Of a stretch of 64,000 nt of DNA, positions 34,641 through 46,755 are shown in pieces; position 1 is the first letter of the stretch; the number at the start of each line of letters is the position of its first letter. The DNA is from Trachythela sp. YZ-2020 (taxonomy: Eukaryota > Cnidaria > Anthozoa > Malacalcyonacea > Clavulariidae). The notes below the pieces were generated by a model, which did no database searches, was not told the origin of the DNA, and saw only the letters and a program-made list of their open reading frames with translations. The position numbers and the translations under genes were made by a program. Where the stretch lies: NCBI GenBank assembly GCA_016169945.1, contig JADLSH010000318.1, forward strand, positions 2,204,501-2,268,500, written 5' to 3'.

Positions 34641-36346
34641 TAAACCCAGCTATTGTTGCTAGTGGAATCGAACCGGGAATCGTACTCTAATCATAAATAT
34701 TAATAATGCCCTGCATGACTTTATTCCAAATAGGTGGTTAAAGATCCCAACTTTTAATTCTATTCAGAGTTATCATTGAGGGGATATTTTTATTTGTATG
34801 GTCGTTATTATGTAAATACTTCATATAGTTTGTATTATTTAGTACTGCAAATGGTACATGTCATCAACCGCAGCGCATTTTACTATACAGTTTAGGAAGT
34901 ACACCGTTGGGCTTGGCTCCTTGTTCAAGTAACTCAACAGTGTATCCATTGAACCTAATTTTATAAAATATTATCCCTAACCATTGCAATATATAGGTTT
35001 ACTGTTTATTTTCTGAAGGTCACTCAACTTCAGCAGTATTGATCTGTCTAACTCGCAGAGAACGTTTTCATGGTCCCAGAAAATATAATATTTTTCCACC
35101 CTTGATTATAAGGAATCGGGAAAGTATCAAGCATTATATATAGATCACGCTATTCTGGATAGTTTGTCTTGTGTTTACATACAGATAATGAGTCTTGAAG
35201 GATGCGCCAATCTGTTCTGCAATGTAAGGCCATTGTTGTATCCTCCTCATTGACTGCTTGACACATGCGTTGTGGTTGATTTCATGCAGCCTATTTTACA
35301 ATATTTTACGTTTGATGGGAGCTAGAAATGTGTAGATTTTAAATATGTATACTCAAAAGCTTTGCATTTTAAATAGTGTAGAAATATAATGTCTATAGTA
35401 GATAAAATATGCTATTATAAACTTGGTAAAATAGATTTTAAATACTCTATGCATGTGAAACAATGCTGTCATTTTATCAACTAAGTTATTGAATTAAAGT
35501 TCTTGGAGGCTTTTAAACCCGGAAAATGTAAGGCATGCGGTAAACTCCTCTGCGCTACACACGTAAAAATCTTTCATCTTGTCAACAAGATATGTTTGCA
35601 ACAGATTTGTAGGAAGCTTGTCAACAAGTAGAAGGTAGTCATTCACAACTTGTCAACAAATTGTTGAAATGCAGGACGATAACAAGTTGTTGGAACAACT
35701 TGTAACAAGTCTGTTGAGGCAACAACCTTGTAGCAAGTTGTCACTAACACGCCGTTGACGACTTGTCAACAAGCTGGGAACAAGCAGTACGAACACATCC
35801 TGGTAACATGTTGTTGAAACAGCATTGCTACAAGTCTGCTGCAGGTTTGTTACAAGTTGTGCGTTTTTACACGTGGATTTTACAATTGTGCGTTTTTACA
35901 CGTGGAGCTGCGGAGGAGAGGGCAACCGGGTGTCACATTCAAGTCACCATTTTCACGCAAGATGAATTTTGAAAACATTTGAAGAATGAAAATAGTTTAC
36001 GCATTCAAATCCTTCAGATAATATTTAAGTTGAGAGAGTGCGTGTACAAAAGTGTCCACGTCTCAATCTTTTACATAAAGAAGAAAAGTTTTTAAAAATT
36101 TTAAAGCCGTTTAAAAACAAAGGTTAGTCTTACTTGTTTATAATACACTGCTCTAGAGGCAAATCAGTCTTAAATAGTGTGCGAGACTTCGACTTCTAAA
36201 GTCTGGGAATTTGATAGTCCGCTAGACTATTTGGGGGATTTTTCGGTCTTTTTGTAGGAAGTATACAATAGTTTTGAGGTTTAAGCATTGTCATAATATA
36301 TATATTTACATGGGGTTTCGGACTTTTACGGACGTTTTGTCGATTC

Positions 36347-36900
36347 ATTTTGTACTAACATACTTTGTCCTCTGTGTAAAGCATGCAAAATAGAGAAAGT
36401 TTCACTAAAGGTGGCTCCCTACATTTTTTTAAAATGGTAGATTTCCATTTAGATCCGAAAAATGCTTTAAAAAAGATCTGTCATGGCAAAAAACGTTATG
36501 ACGAAAAAACACAATTTCCTGTTTTGAAAACAATTGGCATGACAGAATTTTTTTGAAATCTTCAAAATAATTCAATATTTTCCGCTATATTGAAACGTCA
36601 TTGTTGCCATAGCAACGGCAGTTATGGATGATTTTTGAAAAATTTCAAGCTCTAGTTATTGTTTTACACAAATCAGACAACCTCGTCCCCAGGCTCTCTT
36701 TGATTTCCAACAAATAATAATGGTAAAAAAATTCGGATCTAAATCGGAAGTCTTCCCTTTTTTTAAATACTGTACCAGGGCTTTCTAGGCGGGTTAGGCC
36801 CAGGGTAGGGTTAGGGGGGGGGAGGGAGCGGAGAGGAGAAAAGAAAGCCCTGGTTCGGGCCGATCGTTTCTAAAGCGTGATTGGCTGATCGCTTCTGGAA
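36347..36900. other. Non-coding, degenerate repeat
   Basis: It contains an inverted pair (TTTAGATCCGAAAAA near 36,448 with its complement near 36,731) and a G-rich stretch near 36,805. The AAGGTGGCTCCCTAC and GCCATAGCAAC words recur loosely at 46,975-47,100, suggesting an old interspersed repeat. Confidence 0.4.
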
Positions 36901-37008
36901 CGTTATTTGTTACGCTATATTATGCAAATATTTTATCGAATAATTCATCATAAAAGCATTGGAGCTCTGGCATTGGAGTGTGGTTTCACAACTATAGTAT
37001 ATTTCGAT

Positions 37009-37335
37009 ATGGCAGCAAAAGAGACGCCAAAAAATTCATATCTGCGCGAGTTTGGGGATGCTTGTCGTCTTTGTAGTAGCGAAAGTGGTCGCTTACAACA
37101 AAATATCTTTAGTAAATCGGGTGAAAAAAAGCAAATGGCAGAGAAAATCTTTAAAGCAACGGGTTTGCGTATTGAGAACAATACGGACTTGCCGCATGCC
37201 ATATGCCGCAAATGCGAACGAACAGTCGAAAACATTGTAGCATTTCAAGAGATGGTTGTTGAGAGCCAAAAAAATTTTCGAATAATGTTTCCACCAAAAG
37301 AGCTATTGATATGTCGGCGTCGCAGGAAAAGATGA
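37009..37335 (+). CDS. ZAD-like zinc-associated domain protein, probable partial gene
   Basis: The open frame encodes 108 residues from MAAKETPKNSYLREFG. CRLC at residues 20-23 and CRKC near residue 68 supply a C-x2-C...C-x2-C set with the spacing of the ZAD (zf-AD) dimerisation domain, including the hydrophobic AEKIFKATGLRI and the helix ERTVENIVAFQEMVVESQKN. ZAD domains usually precede C2H2 fingers; none follow here, because a basic stretch RRRRKR and a stop come next, abutting an antisense LINE fragment. It may be a first exon, a truncated copy or a domesticated mobile-element protein. An in-frame upstream Met at 36,907 is possible, but 37,009 fits the domain better. Confidence 0.6.
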   Translation: MAAKETPKNSYLREFGDACRLCSSESGRLQQNIFSKSGEKKQMAEKIFKATGLRIENNTDLPHAICRKCERTVENIVAFQEMVVESQKNFRIMFPPKELLICRRRRKR

Positions 37336-37339
37336 GCGC

Positions 37340-37600
37340 GAGGAAGAAACTTGCCACTGCACGTGTCCTTTCGTCTTCAGTACATAGTTGAACAATGTAG
37401 CAAAGGGATGACATAGGACTCCGGCTGATTGCTGCACAACTCGAGGTGGAATGAGATCACAACCAGTTGCTTTTTTCGGATTGATATTGTTTAAGACCTT
37501 TCTTACTTCAATAGGATCAACATTCTTAATGGTTAGAGTAGGAACATTTGAAAAATTACTCGCGATATGGTTTAGATCTGTTATTGGTCTATATAACATA
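37340..37600 (-). pseudogene. LINE reverse transcriptase fragment (N-terminal part)
   Basis: The minus strand encodes PTLTIKNVDPIEVRKVLNNI, NPKKATGCDLIPPRVVQ and LCHPFATLFNYVL, the start of a CR1/jockey-like reverse transcriptase. It butts against the 35-bp satellite on one side and the ZAD frame on the other. Confidence 0.8.
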
Positions 37601-38556
37601 AACACCTAGTTGTGCTTGGGTGTTTATGTGTAGCAATAGCTTAACCATAAATAGGTGTTTATGTGCCGCAATAGCGTGTGCATAATTAGGTGTTTATCTG
37701 TAACAATTGCGTAATCATAAACACCTACTTATGCTTAGGTGTTTATGTGTAGCAATAGCTTAACCATAACTGGGTGTTTATGTATTGCAATAGCTTAACC
37801 ATAAATAGGTGTTTATGTGTAGCAATAGATTAACCATAAATAGGTGTTTATGTATAGCAATAGCGTAATCATAAACACCTAGTTATGCTTAGGTGTTTAT
37901 GTGTAGCAATAGCTTAACCATAAATAGGTGTTTATGTGTAGCAATAGATTAACCATAAATAGGTGTTTATGTATAGGAATAGCGTAATCATAAATAGGTG
38001 TTTATGTATAGCAATAGCGTAATCATAAACACCTAGTTATGCCTAAGTGTTTATGTGTAGCAATAGCTTAACCATAAATAGGTGTTTATGTGTAGCAATA
38101 GCGTAATCATAAACACCTAGTTATGCTTAGGTGTTTATGTGTAGCAATAGCTTAATAACCATAATTGGGTGTTTATGTATAGCAATAGCTTAACCATAAA
38201 TAGGTGTTTATGTGTAGCAATAGATTAACCATCAATAGGTGTTTATGTATACGCTATTGCTACACATAAACACCTATTTATGGTCAAGCTATTGCTGCAC
38301 ATAAACACCTAAACATAACTAGGTGTTTATGATTACGCTATTGCTATACATAAACACCTATTTATGGTTAATCTATTGCTACACATAAACACCTATTTAT
38401 GGTTAAGCTATTGCTACACATATAAACACCTAAGCATAACTAGGTGTTTATGATTACGCTATTGCTACACATAAACACGTATTTATGCATACGCTATTGC
38501 TACACATAAACACCTATTTATATGGTTAATCTATTGCTGCACATAAACACCGATAT
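37600..38556. repeat. 35-bp satellite array 1, with an internal orientation switch
   Basis: About 27 units built from AGGTGTTTATGTGTAGCAAT plus AGCTTAACCATAAAT. Up to about 38,250 the units run forwards, beyond it they run backwards, so the whole array is a large imperfect palindrome. Some forward units contain short inverted modules (AAACACCTAGTTATGC followed by TTAGGTGTTTATG), recurring near 37,709, 37,868, 38,026 and 38,108. Confidence 0.9.
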
Positions 38557-38624
38557 GACAACCTGTAGTCTTCACCACTAGACAACTTGTTCGTTGTTGC
38601 AAGCCGAATGCAACTAATATTCCA
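38556..38624 (-). repeat. Partial tRNA-like unit
   Basis: Related to the fuller units at 39,525-39,640 and 39,665-39,800 (shared GACAACTTGTTCGTTGTTGC and GCCGAATGCAACT). It joins the 35-bp and 46-bp arrays. Confidence 0.5.
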
Positions 38625-39518
38625 ATCTGTGGAATCTTAGGACTAAGATATAGTTAGGCCTGAGATTCCACGAATTGGAATATTAGGACTAAGATATAGT
38701 TAGGCCTATGATTCCACAGATTGGAATCTTAGGATTAAGATATAGTTAGGCCTAAGATTCCACAAATTGGAATCTTAGGACTAAGATATAGTTAGGCCTA
38801 AGATTCCACAGATTGGAATCTTAGGACTAAGATATAGTTAGGCCTTAGATTCCACAGATTGGAATCTTAGGACTAAGATATAGTTAGGCCTAAGATTCCA
38901 CAGATGGCAATCTTAGGACTAAGATATAGTTAGGCCTAAGATTCCACAGATTGGAATCTTAGGACTATGATATAGTTAGGCCTAAGATTCCACAGATTGG
39001 AATCTTAGGACAAAGATATAGTTAGGCCTAAGATTCCACAAATTGGAATCTTAGGACTAAGATATAGTTAGGCCTAAGATTCCACAGATTGGAATCTTAG
39101 GACTAAGATATAGTTAGGCCTAAGATTCCACAAATTGGAATCTTAGGACTAAGATATAGTTAGGCCTAAGATTCCACAGATTGGAATCTTAGGACTAAGA
39201 TATAGTTAGGCCTAAGATTCCACAGATTGGAATCTTAGAACTAAGATATACTTAGGCCTAAGATTCCACAGATTGGAATCTTAGGACTAAGATGTAGTTA
39301 GGCCTAAGATTCCACAGATGGCAATCTTAGGACTAAGATATAGTTAGGCCTAAGATTCCACAGATTGGAATCTTAGGACTAAGATATAGTTAGGCCTAAG
39401 ATTCCACAGATTGGAATCTTAGGACTAAGATATAGTTAGGCCTAAGATTCCACAAATTGGAATCTTAGGACTAAGATATAGTTAGGCCTAAGATTCCACA
39501 AATTGGAATCTTAGGACT
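38625..39518. repeat. 46-bp satellite array 1
   Basis: About 19 units containing ACTAAGATATAGTTAGGCCT, then AAGATTCCACAGATTGGAAT, then CTTAGG. Each unit contains an 11-bp inverted pair (CCTAAGATTCC / GGAATCTTAGG) around a 7-base loop, plus the palindrome TTAGGCCTAA. The main variants are ACAGATT against ACAAATT in the loop. Confidence 0.95.
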
Positions 39519-39817
39519 AAATTTTTCATACACCAAAAGGACTTCTAACAGGATTGAACCACAGCTTACAGACATGACAGCCTGCAGTCTTTACCACCAG
39601 ACAATTTGTTCCTGGTTGCATGCCGAATGCAACTTATTCACCTTTATAATTTATTCTCCACTGGATAATTAATACTTTTCAAACACCAAAAGGACTTCAA
39701 ACAGGATTTGAACCACAGCTTACAGACATGACAGCCTACAGTCTTTACCATTACACAACTTGTTCGTTGTTGCAAGTCTAGCGCAACTTATTCTCCTTAT
39801 GAATCTTTTATTTTTGG
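39519..39817 (-). repeat. Two tRNA-like units between satellite arrays
   Basis: Read on the minus strand, each has an A-box-like TGTAATGGTAAAGACTG and a B-box GGTTCAAATCC about 40 bases later, followed by a segment ending near AAGTCCTTTTG. The acceptor stem does not pair fully, so they are read as tRNA-derived repeats and not functional tRNA genes. Confidence 0.55.
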
Positions 39818-40575
39818 TGCTTATGTATATAGCAATAGCTTAACCATAAATAGGTGTTTATGTGTAGCAATAGATTAACCATAAATAGGTGTTTATGTAT
39901 AGCAATAGCGTAATCATAAACACCTAGTTATGCTTATGTGTTTATGTGTAGCAATAGCTTAACCATAAATAGGTGTTTATGTGTAGCAATAGATTAACCA
40001 TAAATAGGTGTTTATGTATAGCAATAGCGTAATCATAAACACTTGTTATGCTTAGGTGTTTATGTGTAGCAATAGCTTAACCATAAATAGGTGTTTATGA
40101 TTACGCTATTGCTACACATAAACACCTATTTATGATTCAGCTATTGCTACACATAAACACCTAAGCATAAGTAGGTGTTTATGATTACGCTATTGCTACA
40201 CATAAACACGTATTTATGCATACCCTATTGCTACACATAAACACTTATTTACGGTTAATATATTGCTACACATAAACACCTATTTATGGTTAAGCTATTG
40301 CTACACATAAACACCTAAGCATAACTAGGTGTTTATGATTACGCTATTGCTACACATAAACACGTATTTATGCATACCCTATTGCTACACATAAAAAACT
40401 ATTTAGGCTACGGTTAATATATTGCTACACATAAACACCTATTTATGGTTAAGCTATTGCTACACATAAACACATAAGGAGAACTAGGTGTTTATGATCA
40501 CGCTTTTGCTACATATAAACACCTACTTATGCATACGCTATTGCTACACTTACACACCTTTTTATGGTTAATCAT
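39818..40575. repeat. 35-bp satellite array 2, with an internal orientation switch
   Basis: The same unit as array 1. It is forwards to about 40,100, then reversed to about 40,575, again making a large imperfect palindrome. The right side is more degenerate. Confidence 0.9.
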
Positions 40576-40739
40576 TGGTCGGAGAACTATTCTCCATTTA
40601 AAAGGCTTGATATTATAAAAGTGTCCTTAACTCTATTTGCACGATAGTTATAGGAATATGAAATTGTTTGGATCTTCTTAAATTATGAGTATCTGAAACT
40701 TTCATAGGTAAGAGATGGTGAAGTTTGTGGTTCTCATCG

Positions 40740-41135
40740 TCGACAATTAATTTAAAAGTTTAGTACACAAATCCTCTCTTCTCGACCACAAGTTCTTCAT
40801 ATCTAGAGTAGTCAGAGCATCTTCATATGATAGCTCGGGGTAAATAATACGCATCGCTCTTCTTTGGATCCTTTCTATTATGTCTGATAGATGTTTTGGT
40901 AAACCGTAATGGAAAACCTGGCATGCAGGCATATTTAGGATAGACCTTATTGAAGGAAGTATAAAAACATTTTAAGTCATTACTGTCAAGACCAGATCTC
41001 TTGAGCTGTTTTAACAGATAAAGAGGCTTTGCAGCTTCCGTCGTTATTTTGTCAACATGTTCATTCCATTTCAGATCTAGAGTTATTAACAAACCTAGGA
41101 TTGTTGCCTTTTCTACTTCACCTAGCGCGCGATCG
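40740..41135 (-). pseudogene. LINE reverse transcriptase fragment (C-terminal part)
   Basis: The minus strand encodes EKATILGLLITLDLKWNEHV, AAKPLYLLKQLKRSGLD and QVFHYGLPKHLSDIIERIQR, with one frameshift near 40,930. It is close in sequence to the CR1-like element at 29,201-30,472. It lies between the second 35-bp array and the large 46-bp array. Confidence 0.85.
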
Positions 41136-41235
41136 CAAAAAATAGAGCGCGCTCTAAACAAAACTACCTGCCCAACAATAGAACGCCTGCCAGGCAGGTT
41201 ACGTTAAAAATTGATTACCATTTCCTTGCATTTTG

Positions 41236-44200
41236 ATGGTTGGAATCTTGGGATTAAGATATAGTTAGGCCTACGATTCCACAAATTGGAATCTTAGGGC
41301 TAAGATATGGTTAGGCCTAAGATTCCACAAATTGGAATCTAAGGGCTAAGATATGGTTAGGCCTAAGATTCCACAAATTGGAATCTTAGGGCTAAGATAT
41401 GGTTAGGCCTACGATTCCACAAATTGGAATCTTAGGGCTAAGATATGGTTAGGCCTAAGATTCCACAAATTGGAATCTTAGGACTAAGATATAGTTAGGC
41501 CTAAGATTCCACAGATTGGAATCTTAGGACTAAGATATAGTTAGGCCTAAGATTCCACAGATTGGAATCTTAGGACTAAGAGATAGTTAGGCCTAAGATT
41601 CCACGGATTGAAATCTTAGAACAAAGATATAGTTAGGCTTAAGATTCCACAAATTGGAATCTTAGGGCTACGATATAGTTAGGCCTAAGATTCCACAAAT
41701 TGGAATATGAGGACTAAGATATTGTTAGGCCTACGATTCCACAAATTGGAATCTTCGGACTAAGATATAGTTAGGTCTAAGATTCCACAAATTGGAATCT
41801 TCGGACTAAGATATAGTTAGGCCTAAGATTCCACAAATTGGAATCTTAGGACTAAGATATAGTTAGGCCTAAGATTCCACAAATTGGAATCTTAGGACTA
41901 AGATATAGTTAGGCCTAAGATTCCACAGATTGGAATCTTAGGACTAAGATATAGTTAGGCCTAAGATTCCACAGATTGGAATCTTAGAACTAAGATATAG
42001 TTAGGCCTAAGGTTCCACAGATTGAAATCTTAGGACTAAGATATAGTTAGGCCTAAGATTCCACAGATTGGAATCTTAGAACTAAGATATAGTTAGGCCT
42101 AAGATTCCACAAATTGGAATCTTAGGACTAAAGATATAGTTAGGCCTAAGATTGCACAGATTGGAATCTTAGGACTAAGATATAGTTAGGCCTAAGATTC
42201 CACAGATTGGAATCTTAGGACTAAGATATAGTTAGGCCTAAGATTCCACAAATTGGAATCTTAGGACTAAGATATAGTTAGGCCTAAGATTCCACAGATT
42301 GGAATCTTAGGACTAAGATATAGTTAGGCCTAAGATTCCACAGATTGGAATCTTAGGACTAAGATATAGTTAGGCCTAAGATTCCACAGATTGGAATCTT
42401 AGGACTAAGATATAGTTAGGCCTAAGATTCCACAGATTGGAATCTTAGGACTAAGATATAGTTAGGCCTAAGATTCCACAAATTGGAATCTTAGGACTAA
42501 GATATAGTTAGGCCTAAGATTCCACAAATTGGAATCTTAGGACTAAGATATAGTTAGGCCTAAGATTCCACAAATTGGAATCTTAGGACTAAGATATAGT
42601 TAGGCCTAAGATTCCACAGATTGGAATCTTAGGACTAAGATATAGTTAGGCCTAAGATTCCACAGATTGGAATCTTAGGACTAAGATATAGTTAGGCCTA
42701 AGATTCCACAGATTGGAATCTTAGGACTAAGATATAGTTAGGCCTAAGATTCCACAGATTGGAATCTTAGGACTAAGATATAGTTAGGCCTAAGATTCCA
42801 CAAATTGGAATCTTAGGACTAAGATATAGTTAGCCTAAGATTCCACAGATTGGAATCTTAGGACTAAGATATAGTTAGGCCTAAGATTCCACAGATTGGA
42901 ATCTTAGGACTAAGATATAGTTAGGCCTAAGATTCCACAAATTGGAATCTTAGGACTAAGATATAGTTAGGCCTAAGATTCCACAGATTGGAATCTTAGG
43001 ACTAAGATATAGTTAGGCCTAAGATTCCACAGATTGGAATCTTAGGACTAAGATATAGTTAGGCCTAAGATTCCACAAATTGGAATCTTAGGACTAAAGA
43101 TATAGTTAGGCCTAAGATTGCACAGATTGGAATCTTAGGACTAAGATATAGTTAGGCCTAAGATTCCACAGATGGCAATCTTAGGACTAAGATATAGTTA
43201 GGCCTAAGATTCCACAAATTGGAATCTTAGGACTAAGATATAGTTAGGCCTAAGATTCCACAGATTGGAATCTTAGGACTAAGATATAGTTAGGCCTAAG
43301 ATTCCACAGATTGGAATCTTAGGGCTAAGATATAGTTAGGCCTAAGATTCCACAAATTGGAATATGAGGACTAAGATATTGTTAGGCCTACGATTCCACA
43401 AATTGGAATCTTAGGACTAAGATATAGTTAGGTCTAAGATTCCACAAATTGGAATCTTAGGACTAAGAGATAGTTAGGCCTAAGATTCCACAAATTGGAA
43501 TCTTAGGACTAAGATATAGTTAGGCCTAAGATTCCACAAATTGGAATCTTAGGACTAAGATATAGTTAGGCCTAAGATTCCACAAATTGGAATCTTAGGA
43601 CTAAGATATAGTTAGGCCTACGATTCCACAAATTGGAATCTTCGGACTAAGATATAGTTAGGTCTAAGATTCCACAGATTGAAATCTTAGGACTAAGATA
43701 TAGTTAGGCCTAAGATTCCACAAATTGGAATCTTAGGACTAAGATATAGTTAGGCCTAAGATTCCACAAATTGGAATCTTAGGACTAAGATATAGTTAGG
43801 CCTAAGATTCCACAGATTGGAATCTTAGGACTAAGATATAGTTAGGCCTAAGATTCCACAGATTGGAATCTTAGAACTAAGATATAGTTAGGCCTAAGGT
43901 TCCACAGATTGAAATCTTAGGACTAAGATATAGTTAGGCCTAAGATTCCACAGATTGGAATCTTAGAACTAAGATATAGTTAGGCCTAAGATTCCACAAA
44001 TTGGAATCTTAGGACTAAAGATATAGTTAGGCCTAAGATTGCACAGATTGGAATCTTAGGACTAAGATATAGTTAGGCCTAAGATTCCACAGATGGCAAT
44101 CTTAGGACTAAGATATAGTTAGGCCTAAGATTCCACAAATTGGAATCTTAGGACTAAGATATAGTTAGGCCTAAGATTCCACAGATTGGAATCTTAGGAC

Positions 44201-46755
44201 TAAGATATAGTTAGGCCTAAGATTGCACAGATTGGAATCTTAGGACTAAGATATAGTTAGGCCTAAGATTCCACAGATGGCAATCTTAGGACTAAGATAT
44301 AGTTAGGCCTAAGATTCCACAGATTGGAATCTTAGGGCTACGATATAGTTAGGCCTAAGATTCCACAAATTGGAATATGAGGACTAAGATATTGTTAGGC
44401 CTACGATTCCACAAATTGGAATCTTAGGACTAAGATATAGTTAGGTCTAAGATTCCACAAATTGGAATCTTAGGACTAAGATATAGTTAGGCCTAAGGTT
44501 CCACAGATTGAAATCTTAGGACTAAGATATAGTTAGGCCTAAGATTCCACAAATTGGAATCTTAGGACTAAGATATAGTTAGGCCTAAGATTCCACAAAT
44601 TGGAATCTTAGGACTAAGATATAGTTAGGCCTAAGATTCCACAGATTGGAATCTTAGGACTAAGATATAGTTAGGCCTAAGATTCCACAGATTGGAATCT
44701 TAGAACTAAGATATAGTTAGGCCTAAGGTTCCACAGATTGAAATCTTAGGACTAAGATATAGTTAGGCCTAAGATTCCACAGATTGGAATCTTAGAACTA
44801 AGATATAGTTAGGCCTAAGATTCCACAAATTGGAATCTTATGACTAAAGATATAGTTAGGCCTAAGATTCCACAAATTGGAATATGAGGACTAAGATATT
44901 GTTAGGCCTACGATTCCACAAATTGGAATCTTAGGACTAAGATATAGTTAGGTCTAAGATTCCACAAATTGGAATCTTAGGACTAAGATATAGTTAGGCC
45001 TAAGATTCCACAAATTGGAATCTTAGGACTAAGATATAGTTAGGCCTAAGATTCCACAAATTGGAATCTTAGGACTAAGATATAGTTAGGCCTAAGATTC
45101 CACAGATTGGAATCTTAGGACTAAGATATAGTTAGGCCTAAGATTCCACAGATTGGAATCTTAGAACTAAGATATAGTTAGGCCTAAGGTTCCACAGATT
45201 GAAATCTTAGGACTAAGATATAGTTAGGCCTAAGATTCCACAGATTGGAATCTTAGAACTAAGATATAGTTAGGCCTAAGATTCCACAAATTGGAATCTT
45301 AGGACTAAAGATATAGTTAGGCCTAAGATTGCACAGATTGGAATCTTAGGACTAAGATATAGTTAGGCCTAAGATTCCACAGATGGCAATCTTAGGACTA
45401 AGATATAGTTAGGCCTAAGATTCCACAAATTGGAATCTTAGGACTAAGATATAGTTAGGCCTAAGATTCCACAGATTGGAATCTTAGGACTAAGATATAG
45501 TTAGGCCTAAGATTCCACAGATTGGAATCTTAGGACTAAGATATAGTTAGGCCTAAGATTCCACAAATTGGAATCTTAGGACTAAAGATATAGTTAGGCC
45601 TAAGATTGCACAGATTGGAATCTTAGGACTAAGATATAGTTAGGCCTAAGATTCCACAGATGGCAATCTTAGGACTAAGATATAGTTAGGCCTAAGATTC
45701 CACAAATTGGAATCTTAGGACTAAGATATAGTTAGGCCTAAGATTCCACAGATTGGAATCTTAGGACTAAGATATAGTTAGGCCTAAGATTCCACAGATT
45801 GGAATCTTAGGGCTACGATATAGTTAGGCCTAAGATTCCACAAATTGGAATATGAGGACTAAGATATTGTTAGGCCTACGATTCCACAAATTGGAATCTT
45901 AGGACTAAGATATAGTTAGGTCTAAGATTCCACAAATTGGAATCTTAGGACTAAGATATAGTTAGGCCTAAGATTCCACAAATTGGAATCTTAGGACTAA
46001 GATATAGTTAGGCCTAAGATTCCACAAATTGGAATCTTAGGACTAAGATATAGTTAGGCCTAAGATTCCACAGATTGGAATCTTAGGACTAAGATATAGT
46101 TAGGCCTAAGATTCCACAGATTGGAATCTTAGAACTAAGATATAGTTAGGCCTAAGGTTCCACAGATTGAAATCTTAGGACTAAGATATAGTTAGGCCTA
46201 AGATTCCACAGATTGGAATCTTAGAACTAAGATATAGTTAGGCCTAAGATTCCACAAATTGGAATCTTAGGACTAAAGATATAGTTAGGCCTAAGATTGC
46301 ACAGATTGGAATCTTAGGACTAAGATATAGTTAGGCCTAAGATTCCACAGATGGCAATCTTAGGACTAAGATATAGTTAGGCCTAAGATTCCACAAATTG
46401 GAATCTTAGGACTAAGATATAGTTAGGCCTAACATTCCACAGATTGGAATCTTAGGACTAAGATATAGTTAGGCCTAAGATTCCACAGATTGGAATCTTA
46501 GGACTAAGATATAGTTAGGCCTAAGATTCCACAGATTGAAATCTTAGGACTAAGATATAGTTAGGCCTAAGATTCCACAGATTGGAATCTTAGAACTAAG
46601 ATATAGTTAGGCCTAAGATTCCACAGATTGGAATCTTAGGACTAAGATATAGTTAGGCCTAAGATTCCACAGATTGGAATCTTAGAACTAAGATATAGTT
46701 AGGCCTAAGATTCCACAAATTGGAATCTTAGGACTAGGATATAGTTAGGCCTAGC
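41236..46755. repeat. 46-bp satellite array 2 (about 120 units)
   Basis: The same unit as 38,625-39,518 over about 5.5 kb. Marker variants recur in blocks: a GGAATATGAGGACTAAGATA variant at about 41,704, 43,366, 44,372, 44,881 and 45,849, and a GACTAAAGATATAG insertion at about 42,126, 43,091, 44,011, 45,301, 45,579 and 46,269. The gaps are close to whole multiples of 46, including several near 960-1,010, so multi-unit blocks were duplicated (higher-order structure). Confidence 0.95.

Larger units (their letters stand above)
33102..36346 (+). repeat. Segmental duplication, copy B (rearranged)
   Basis: It matches 1-5,419 but with three clear changes: a 266-bp deletion with ATCTG microhomology at 33,768-33,772 (A positions 669-673 and 935-939); an inversion of A 1,284-3,565 that also lost A about 1,412-3,265; and loss of A about 4,409-4,561. 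Order and orientation resume from about 34,640. Confidence 0.85.

Noticed and set aside
37600..46755. Regular repeats that might be taken for a CRISPR array
   Set aside because: There are no unique spacers, the units are contiguous and palindromic, no cas genes are present, and the surroundings are eukaryotic.
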